From Gammaproteobacteria bacterium (GTDB lineage Bacteria > Pseudomonadota > Gammaproteobacteria > UBA1113), in contig JAJFKH010000071.1 of the NCBI GenBank assembly GCA_021773305.1, positions 1 through 33,606 on the forward strand: a stretch of DNA of 33,606 nucleotides. The letters are read 5' to 3'. Below are positions 25,394-31,717 of the stretch, in pieces. Made by a program: the position numbers and the translations under genes. Below the pieces are notes generated by a model. That model saw nothing but the letters and a program-made list of their open reading frames with translations, searched no databases and was not told where the DNA came from. Position 1 is the stretch's first letter, and every line of letters begins with the position of its first letter.

Positions 25394-26257
25394 ATGTTTA
25401 ATAACAGTGTGAATTACAACCCAGGATTTTTTTTAGGATACAATGCCACTAACTTTTTTAGTGGTGCGGTGGCTGGTTCAGTTACAGGAACCTGCATTGG
25501 CCCAATGGAAGCCCTCAAAGTTAAATTTCAAACTCAAGGGCCACCTCCCATAAAAGACTACATAAGTATCAGCTTATACCGTCAATTAATGAAAATGACG
25601 CCTCCATTGATATATTGCTTTGGTGCAACCTGCGCCCTTGAATTTTCAGTGAATGAGAACGTTCGAGATAAATTTGGCCCTTGGGCAGGCATTACAAGCT
25701 CAGCACTCACAGGTGCCACACTTTTAACTGCTTCTGATCATTTGATGTTTCTTTCCGTTAATGGTGGCAATCTGAAAAAATCAATGCGTTTTTTCTATAA
25801 GATTGGCTATAGCAAGTTATTTACTGGATTATCTGCCATGTGCTTACGCGAAGCATGGTTTGTAGCCGGCGTTATGTATCTAGGCCCTGCGCTTGGAGAA
25901 AAATTACATGCCTATTCTGGTGAAGAAAAAAATCTATCAAATGAAATAAAGTGGAATGCTGCAGGAACCATGTCTGCCGGTTTTGTAACGACTTTTTTCT
26001 CACAGCCTTGCGATTCACTAGCTAGGGAAATGCAAAAACAGGTTGAAATCAACCCAGCGGCATCACCAAGGTTATTCAGTACTTTTAAAAATTGCAGTGT
26101 GAAACAGCTGTTCCGCGGAGCCGTTCCTAGATTAGGGCTATCCACCGTGGGCGGTGCTTTAGCTGGAACTTTGTTCAAACTAGTTAAAGAAAATATCTGG
26201 TCTGAACAAAAAAATAATTCCGAGCCTGCGGCTAACCCAGTTCGGCTTGAGCGATAA
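25394..26257 (+). CDS. Mitochondrial-carrier-family-like membrane protein
   Basis: 287 residues, the standard size of a mitochondrial solute carrier (three repeats of about 100 residues). The first repeat has an intact carrier signature, PMEALKVKFQTQ (P37, E39, K42, K44). The second has lost the proline (ASDHLMF, near 113-119) but keeps the repeat end LFTGLSAMCLRE. The third has PCDSLAREMQKQ (P205, D207) and the typical LFRGAVPRL (239-247). The family is essentially eukaryotic; the known bacterial case that I recall is LncP, a Legionella pneumophila secreted effector that works in host mitochondria. A host origin and host target are therefore plausible. Substrate unknown. It converges with the acyl-CoA dehydrogenase homologue (26-bp overlap) and shares an upstream motif with the halogenase operon. 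AAAAGGAAA precedes the start. Confidence 0.85.
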   Translation: MFNNSVNYNPGFFLGYNATNFFSGAVAGSVTGTCIGPMEALKVKFQTQGPPPIKDYISISLYRQLMKMTPPLIYCFGATCALEFSVNENVRDKFGPWAGITSSALTGATLLTASDHLMFLSVNGGNLKKSMRFFYKIGYSKLFTGLSAMCLREAWFVAGVMYLGPALGEKLHAYSGEEKNLSNEIKWNAAGTMSAGFVTTFFSQPCDSLAREMQKQVEINPAASPRLFSTFKNCSVKQLFRGAVPRLGLSTVGGALAGTLFKLVKENIWSEQKNNSEPAANPVRLER

Positions 26258-27374
26258 TTTCTAATAATGCGTCATTAGTACCTGCAGCCACCACGGCTGC
26301 AGGTGTGTCTCGATAAATTCGAGCAATTTCACTACCACCCTCATAACCCGCAGCACCATGCATTTGTAATGCTTCTTTAGCAATTCGCTGTGATAATTCA
26401 GTCGCTTTTAGCTTTACAATAGTACATTCCTTCACGGCAAATTTACCATGACTGTATAGCCAAGCACTATTATAAGCAAACTGTTTAATTGCTTCATATT
26501 CAGCTGTTAAATTCGCAATACGATGGCGAATGATTTGCAATTTACTCAACGGTTTACCGTGAACAATTCTTGATTTTAAATAACCTATTGTTTGATCAAG
26601 AGAATATGATATTTCACCTAGAACCATTATTCCCGCTACCAAACGCTCTAACTGTAAATTTTTCATAAGATAAATAAATCCCTGGTTGAGATCACCAATG
26701 ATGTTTTGTTTGGAAATTTGAACATTATCAAAATTAATTTCGCAAGTAGCAGCACTATGCCAACCTAACATATCGATTGGGTTAATTTCAATACCCGGCG
26801 CATTACTATCAATGACAAACAAGGAAACTCCCGTTGCGCCAACCGCATTTTTTTTACGAGGATGGTTTTTAGTTTTAATCGCAACAACTAAAAAATCTGC
26901 AATACTACCATTGGCAATATAACGTTTTGTCCCATTAACTGTGTAACTATCCTCCAGCAAAGTTGCCGTGGTTTGTAATTGATTTAAATCAGAGCCAGCT
27001 TGAGGTTCTGTAATAGCAAGTGCTGAAATTAAACGCCCTTCTGTAGCGGGAGCAAGGTATCGTTGCTTAAGATAGTCACTACCATAATATGCGATATAGG
27101 AATTTGCCATATATGTATGAACAGCGATAGCGACTCGAAAACCGCCGTATCCTAGACGTCCCAGCTCTTCCAAAAAAATTACATCATAAAAAAAATCTTT
27201 ATGTTTATTTAGGTTTAAAAAACCAGCGTCACCAAGCAGGCCCCAAGCATAAGAGCCTACTTTTTTATCACACTCCCATTGAGAAAGGTAAGGTGAAATT
27301 TTTTCTCCCAAAAAATTCCTAACATAAGTCCTGTAGGCATCATGTTCATCAGAAAAATAAATCGAATCACTCAT
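26232..27374 (-). CDS. Acyl-CoA dehydrogenase homologue, candidate KtzA-like cyclopropane-forming flavoprotein
   Basis: 380 residues, the normal length. The FAD- and substrate-binding signature ALAITEPQAGSDL is at 118-130. The position that carries the catalytic glutamate in medium-chain enzymes is alanine here (VAAGTND, 362-368), but E243 in LQLERLVAG matches the catalytic glutamate site of isovaleryl-CoA dehydrogenase, so a base is present. In kutzneride biosynthesis the homologue KtzA closes a cyclopropane ring on carrier-bound gamma-chloroisoleucine; in pyrrole pathways similar proteins oxidise carrier-bound proline. The linked halogenase and the predicted isoleucine specificity favour the first. 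It is the last gene of the operon; its ATG overlaps the deacylase stop by 4 bp (ATGA). Ordinary fatty or branched acyl-CoA oxidation is the less likely alternative. Confidence 0.85.
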   Translation of the reverse strand: MSDSIYFSDEHDAYRTYVRNFLGEKISPYLSQWECDKKVGSYAWGLLGDAGFLNLNKHKDFFYDVIFLEELGRLGYGGFRVAIAVHTYMANSYIAYYGSDYLKQRYLAPATEGRLISALAITEPQAGSDLNQLQTTATLLEDSYTVNGTKRYIANGSIADFLVVAIKTKNHPRKKNAVGATGVSLFVIDSNAPGIEINPIDMLGWHSAATCEINFDNVQISKQNIIGDLNQGFIYLMKNLQLERLVAGIMVLGEISYSLDQTIGYLKSRIVHGKPLSKLQIIRHRIANLTAEYEAIKQFAYNSAWLYSHGKFAVKECTIVKLKATELSQRIAKEALQMHGAAGYEGGSEIARIYRDTPAAVVAAGTNDALLEIIAQAELG

Positions 27375-27871
27375 GAAGGTGTCAACCGTTGCCTTTCGTT
27401 AAAATTTACAACTTGTGCTCCTACACATAATTGCTGCAAATTATCTGAAGATAAACTAAATACAGCATGAGGATTCCCAGCAGCAGCCCATAGTAGAGGT
27501 GAATTGAGTAAATCTTCATCGATAAATTTATGCTGAATTTCCTCTTTATGTGCAAAGGGCGCAACACCACCAATGGCAAATCCGGTAACCTGTTTAGTAA
27601 ATTTTGCGTTGGCCTTTATAACATTTTCACCAACTACATCGGAAATTGTCTCAAGATTTACTTGATTTTGCCCACTTGCAAGCACCAAAATCGGTTTTTG
27701 AGTGTTCTCCGTACGAAATATCAGTGACTTCACAATTTGTGTAATATCACAGTTTAATGTGCTTGCAGCATCTAATGCTGTGCGCGTAGTATCTGGAAGC
27801 TGTATAACGTTTAAGTTTACTCCAATAGATGATAAAGCACCCTGTACTCTCTGTGCACTTCTACTTAACAT
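27371..27871 (-). CDS. YbaK/ProX-type aminoacyl-tRNA deacylase
   Basis: 166 residues covering one YbaK/aminoacyl-tRNA-editing domain. Family marks are the conserved lysine in QIVKSLIFR (K48), the loop TGFAIGGVAPFAH and the C-terminal AAGNPHAVF. Enzymes of this group hydrolyse wrongly charged aminoacyl-tRNAs in trans. Here the gene lies inside the biosynthetic operon: its ATG overlaps the adenylation gene stop by 7 bp with its own AAGGAG, and its stop overlaps the dehydrogenase start. That placement suggests a role linked to the product, such as removing a non-standard amino acid from tRNA to protect the producer. This role is inference; the domain itself is clear. Confidence 0.88.
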   Translation of the reverse strand: MLSRSAQRVQGALSSIGVNLNVIQLPDTTRTALDAASTLNCDITQIVKSLIFRTENTQKPILVLASGQNQVNLETISDVVGENVIKANAKFTKQVTGFAIGGVAPFAHKEEIQHKFIDEDLLNSPLLWAAAGNPHAVFSLSSDNLQQLCVGAQVVNFNERQRLTPS

Positions 27872-29379
27872 GATTCTAACTCCTTATCCATTTGCATTAA
27901 TTTATTACGATCAATTTTATTATGTGCCGTCAGTGGAAAAGTTTCCACTAACCTATATAGATTCGGCAACATATATTCAGGTAACCTATCTTTAAGGAAT
28001 TTTTTGATTTGTTGAGATGACAGAGATTCCCCCCTTGTAATAACAAACGCTTTTAGTTGCTTTCCTAATCGTGTGGATTCATTTACCACAACAATTGCTT
28101 GCTCTATTTTCTCATGGGCAGATAGATTAATTTCTATTTCATCTAACTCAATTCTTAAGCCTCGTATTTTCACCTGATTATCCACACGACCCAAAAAATC
28201 TAGATTCCCATCCGGAAGCTCACAGACCAAATCTCCAGTGCGATAAACCTTGGGATTCCCAGGAAGAGCAAGTATATTTTTAATAAATTTTTCTTTGGTA
28301 AGTTTTGAATTATTAATATAGCCTCGTGCCAAACCATCACCAGCAATAAATAATTCACCGGGATTCCCTGGTAACACAGGATTTAGTTTTTCATCTAAGA
28401 TGAAAAATTTAGTATGACTTAATGCTTTTCCAATAGGTATTCTGCTAGCATTTTGGGGAATATTTCTCACCGGATAGAAAGATGCAAAGGTTGTGCTTTC
28501 AGTTGGGCCATAAACATTGACTATGTCAACATTTGGCAGAGATTCAATAGCTTTACGCATATGCTTTACCGAGTGACTTTCACCTCCCGTTAAAACCTGC
28601 TGCATCCCAGCTAAGATTGAACAATCTTGCTCTACAATCGTATTAAACAAGGTTGTAGTTAAAAATATTTTTGTGACATGCTTGTTCTGGATAACTTTTC
28701 TAAATTTAGCTAATGTTGACAAGCCTGTATCTAATAACGTGCACTCTCCTCCGTTTAACAGTGGCCCCCAAATTTCAAAAGTGGCTGCATCAAAACCAAT
28801 TGGGGAATGTTGTAAAAAGATATCTTGAGCTGAAAAGTTACTGTAGTTTGTACAAAAAAATAATCTTAGTACCCCTTTATGCGTTGCCATGACCCCTTTG
28901 GGCTTCCCTGTAGAACCTGAGGTATAATTAATATATGCTACGTCCTCAGCTTGAATTCGATGCTCAGGATTAGTTAAAAATTGCTTGCTTAAAATTGGAA
29001 GAATATCTTCATAACAAACTTGTGTCACTGGAGTATTGATTGATTTGTGTTTTCCATGAATCAAGAAATTCACACCTGAATTACTAAGCATATAATCAAT
29101 GCGAGATTGTGGATAACCTGAAACAATAGGTAAATAGATACAACCTGCTTTTATAATTGCAAGCATGCAGATAATCATCTCAATACTACGATCAAAATTA
29201 ACTCCGACAATATTTTGTGGACTAACGCCGCTACTGAGAAGATAAAAAGCAAGTTGATTTGCTTTTTGATTCAACTCCAGATACGTAATAGCCTCCCCAC
29301 CTTGAGATACAGCAATGGCACTAGGTGACTTTTCAACTTGCTGTTCAAATAAATCCTTAATTGATAAATCTAGCTTCAT
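27865..29379 (-). CDS. Free-standing NRPS adenylation domain, predicted isoleucine-activating
   Basis: 504 residues, only an adenylation domain with no condensation or carrier domain attached. Core motifs: YTSGSTGKPKG (152-162), FDAATFE (196-202), NVYGPTEST (288-296), YRTGDL (379-384), GRVDNQVKIRGLRIELDEIE (397-416) and HNKIDR with catalytic K488. Aligning by hand with the gramicidin PheA pocket gives D197, A198, F201, F239, L263, G265, V289, T297, F298, K488, i.e. DAFFLGVTFK, which resembles known isoleucine codes. It would adenylate the amino acid and load it onto the carrier protein of the same operon. The start overlaps the thioesterase end by 23 bp and has GGAGGG before it. Substrate prediction is tentative; the domain assignment is firm. 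Confidence 0.93.
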   Translation of the reverse strand: MKLDLSIKDLFEQQVEKSPSAIAVSQGGEAITYLELNQKANQLAFYLLSSGVSPQNIVGVNFDRSIEMIICMLAIIKAGCIYLPIVSGYPQSRIDYMLSNSGVNFLIHGKHKSINTPVTQVCYEDILPILSKQFLTNPEHRIQAEDVAYINYTSGSTGKPKGVMATHKGVLRLFFCTNYSNFSAQDIFLQHSPIGFDAATFEIWGPLLNGGECTLLDTGLSTLAKFRKVIQNKHVTKIFLTTTLFNTIVEQDCSILAGMQQVLTGGESHSVKHMRKAIESLPNVDIVNVYGPTESTTFASFYPVRNIPQNASRIPIGKALSHTKFFILDEKLNPVLPGNPGELFIAGDGLARGYINNSKLTKEKFIKNILALPGNPKVYRTGDLVCELPDGNLDFLGRVDNQVKIRGLRIELDEIEINLSAHEKIEQAIVVVNESTRLGKQLKAFVITRGESLSSQQIKKFLKDRLPEYMLPNLYRLVETFPLTAHNKIDRNKLMQMDKELESC

Positions 29380-30145
29380 TTTTTAGCCCTCCACATAAAT
29401 ATCCACCAATGATTTCAGTTACTTTTTTTTCTTGGCTATGAATAAAAAAATGTCCATCATAGAATTTATGGAACTCAGCCCTACTCTTTGAAAAATATTT
29501 CCAACTATATATTGTGCTTGGCGAAGCCAATGAGTCATAAATTGCATATAATATTACAGTAGACGATGAAATAGATTTTTGGAGATCTACTGGCCATAGC
29601 TCTGCCAACTTCATATCTGCACGAATAGTAGGCTCCAGCAGCTTCATTAAGCGTCGATTCTGCACAATTTCACAAGACAAACCTCCCATTTCGATCAAGA
29701 TCTTATGGAATTCTTCTTGTGACATATTAAATAAAAAAGGAGGCTGACACGGCTTATCAGGTGCCTGGCACCCAGAAATAAACACATGCGAAGCATTGAA
29801 ATTTTCTTGTTCTAATTTGAGGGCTAATTCATAAGCCACGCGCGCACCAAAACTGTGTCCAAATAAACTAAATGGCAAATCTAGCAAAGGCATTAACGTG
29901 GTTATTAAATAGCTCATTAATTCTTTCCAACAATGAAAGGCTGGTTGTTTTATCAGCCTTTCCCTGCCTGGCAATCTAACAGCTATGACCTCTACACCTT
30001 TCGGTAGATTTTGCGACCAGTTACGAAAAACACTAGGTACACCACCTGCGTAAGGAAAACAAATCAAACGTTGATTTACGTAATCATCAGTTTTAATTGT
30101 AATATAAGCCTGATGATCTTCAATGTTTTTCACTTTAGCTCTCAC
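29357..30145 (-). CDS. Type II thioesterase
   Basis: 262 residues, the size of stand-alone NRPS/PKS type II thioesterases (GrsT-like). The opening pattern LICFPYAGGVPSVFRNW and VIAVRLPGRERL is characteristic. The triad is S98 in GHSFG (96-100), D204 in AIYDSL and H232 in YDGHFFIHS. Such enzymes either clear misprimed carriers or, when no other release domain exists, free the product. As this operon has no integral thioesterase or condensation domain, it may release the finished amino acid. It starts with GTG inside the end of the carrier protein gene (11-bp overlap) and overlaps the adenylation gene, so translation is coupled. Confidence 0.9.
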   Translation of the reverse strand: MRAKVKNIEDHQAYITIKTDDYVNQRLICFPYAGGVPSVFRNWSQNLPKGVEVIAVRLPGRERLIKQPAFHCWKELMSYLITTLMPLLDLPFSLFGHSFGARVAYELALKLEQENFNASHVFISGCQAPDKPCQPPFLFNMSQEEFHKILIEMGGLSCEIVQNRRLMKLLEPTIRADMKLAELWPVDLQKSISSSTVILYAIYDSLASPSTIYSWKYFSKSRAEFHKFYDGHFFIHSQEKKVTEIIGGYLCGGLKNEARFIN

Positions 30146-30371
30146 TAACTTTTTCTGCTATAACAGTAGCTAAGTAGGACAGTTGGCTATTGGAAAATAG
30201 TGTGTCGGGCTGTAAAGCTTCTGTACCATATGTTTTCTCGACTTGGTCAAGGAATTTTATTGCTGTTAAGGAATTTCCCCCTAACTCAAAAAAATCTGAG
30301 CTAGGAGAAATATCTTGAGTATCAAACATCTCTTGCCAAATGGAAATTAAATTTTTTTCAACTGTTTGCAT
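30135..30371 (-). CDS. Stand-alone peptidyl carrier protein
   Basis: 78 residues from the ATG at 30371, chosen because GGTAGGGG lies just before it and because an upstream in-frame ATG would lie inside the halogenase gene. It has the phosphopantetheine site FFELGGNSLTAIKF, with Ser34 as the attachment residue, within a helical carrier fold (SIWQEMFDTQDISPSSDFFE, then LFSNSQLSYLATVI). It would hold the amino acid as a thioester while the halogenase and dehydrogenase homologue act on it, the arrangement seen for KtzC and CmaD. No phosphopantetheinyl transferase is in the window, so a housekeeping one must supply the cofactor. Confidence 0.93.
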   Translation of the reverse strand: MQTVEKNLISIWQEMFDTQDISPSSDFFELGGNSLTAIKFLDQVEKTYGTEALQPDTLFSNSQLSYLATVIAEKVSES

Positions 30372-30381
30372 TTTACTACCC

Positions 30382-31350
30382 CTACCATTTCCTAACATCA
30401 AAATCTTCACCATGAACATTTTCAGACAACATCTTATTGTGCTTATATTTATCGTCTCCTGCTACCAATACAGTCCCGTAATTTTCGAGGCTAGCTTTTC
30501 CACCAAACTCATCTAAAGTATCTGAATAGGGATATACTTTAACAGAGGTTGGCAAATAACGTGCGGCATAACCAAGACGCATATCCTTGGTTTTCCCACT
30601 ATGTGGATGAGATGCATGAAGTAATGTAGACCAAAAAATAATGCATTGTCCTGGTTGCATCACTAAAGAACGTGCTTTAGATTCATCTGGCCTCCAATCG
30701 GGATCAACCTGTAGTTGACGATAATCGTAACCAAAGAAGCCTCGCCTAGTATCACCCTTTTCTAATTGATTAATTTTATCCGAATCATATTCCATCGACT
30801 TCATTTCATCGTAATAGATAGTTTTATGAGAGCCAGGAATGACTTGCATACAACCATTATCAATAGTTGACTCCGTAAATGCAGTCCAAACCGTGATAGT
30901 TCCTCGACCATTAGAACCCTCAGGCCATTCTATCTGTGGCTTTTTCGAGGTAGTAACGTTTGCAAAAGTACCCGCCTGGTGCCAATCAGTACCTTCATCA
31001 CCGGGGTATTTTGGAAAAAATTCTGTACGCCAACAAGTTAAATCATCACCTAAGATTGAAGCCACTCGATCAACAATTTCTTTTTTGCAAATATGTTGCG
31101 ACAGATCGCTAATATCAAAATGTCGATCATAGTTGGATAAATTAGTCACTCCCGATACGCTATCATCACTTTGATAAATATTTTTTCGATTATCAATGAG
31201 GCGCGGCCTTATTTTTTTAAACATTTGGCGCATTTCCTCTGGCTGATAGACGGTAAAAGGGCCTACAATACCATTTTTATGAAATTCTTTTAACTCATGA
31301 CTACTCAATTTGAAGTTTAGACCGATATCACGCTGTGCAACTAATGACAT
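30382..31350 (-). CDS. SyrB2-type non-heme Fe(II)/2-oxoglutarate-dependent halogenase
   Basis: 322 residues, very like SyrB2 over the whole length as far as I recall that sequence (for example TEFFPKYPGDEGTDWHQA, RRGFFGYDYRQLQ). The first metal motif is H124-Q125-A126: alanine stands where hydroxylases have Asp or Glu, the hallmark of halogenases because it leaves a site for chloride. The second iron ligand is H245 in LLHASHPHSG, and R264 matches the arginine that binds 2-oxoglutarate. These enzymes chlorinate unactivated carbons of amino acids bound to a carrier protein, using Fe(II), O2, chloride and 2-oxoglutarate. It is the first gene of the operon, with AGGAG seven bases before the ATG and the shared 18-bp motif upstream. 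The order with carrier, adenylation and dehydrogenase genes recalls ktzA-D. Confidence 0.95.
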   Translation of the reverse strand: MSLVAQRDIGLNFKLSSHELKEFHKNGIVGPFTVYQPEEMRQMFKKIRPRLIDNRKNIYQSDDSVSGVTNLSNYDRHFDISDLSQHICKKEIVDRVASILGDDLTCWRTEFFPKYPGDEGTDWHQAGTFANVTTSKKPQIEWPEGSNGRGTITVWTAFTESTIDNGCMQVIPGSHKTIYYDEMKSMEYDSDKINQLEKGDTRRGFFGYDYRQLQVDPDWRPDESKARSLVMQPGQCIIFWSTLLHASHPHSGKTKDMRLGYAARYLPTSVKVYPYSDTLDEFGGKASLENYGTVLVAGDDKYKHNKMLSENVHGEDFDVRKW

Positions 31351-31417
31351 AACTCGTCTCCTGTTATTTAGACCAATGTTGTAGTTGAAATACTAGAATC
31401 TTTTTCCCAAAAAAAAT

Positions 31418-31435
31418 ATACGTATTAATACCCAT
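31418..31435 (-). promoter_or_regulatory. Shared 18-bp motif, copy upstream of the halogenase operon
   Basis: Minus-strand reading ATGGGTATTAATACGTAT, 67 bp before the halogenase start. It differs at one base from the copy at 25315-25332. The centre GTATTAATAC is a perfect palindrome. Probable binding site for a common regulator. Confidence 0.6.
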
Positions 31436-31717
31436 ATTTCAGAAACATAGGTTACTAATATAGTGGGGGTTAAAAGAGCAAGCTAGAAAACCGAGAAATC
31501 ATTTACTATGGGTTTATTGCGCTTCATTATGGGAAAATTCACTCAGAACCCACAAATCGGAATTCATTCGAGTATGGCTTCATTTTTTAACTTTAATCAG
31601 GAGACTTATGATGCTTAGCCAATTTTTAAAAAATCGCCAAAGAAAAATTGGAGACAAGTAAACAAATTAATGCAGATAAGACAGGAATTAATATCAATGG
31701 AAAACAAGTCAGAGATA
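31436..31717. other. Intergenic region with a possible 17-codon leader peptide
   Basis: This region lies between the halogenase promoter and the 3' end of the TPR gene. On the plus strand, CAGGAG precedes an ATG at 31608 that opens a 17-residue reading frame (MMLSQFLKNRQRKIGDK, stop at 31659-31661). Open sequence then continues in another frame for about 80 bases. It may be the 5' remnant of a frameshifted gene whose remainder is gone, or a short peptide gene. I do not recognise it. Nothing else is visible here. Confidence 0.3.

Noticed and set aside
26232-31350. Pyrrole (prolyl-carrier oxidation) pathway as the reading of the operon
   Set aside because: The adenylation, carrier and dehydrogenase trio would also fit, but the pocket code is not proline-like and a SyrB2-type aliphatic halogenase would be unexplained.
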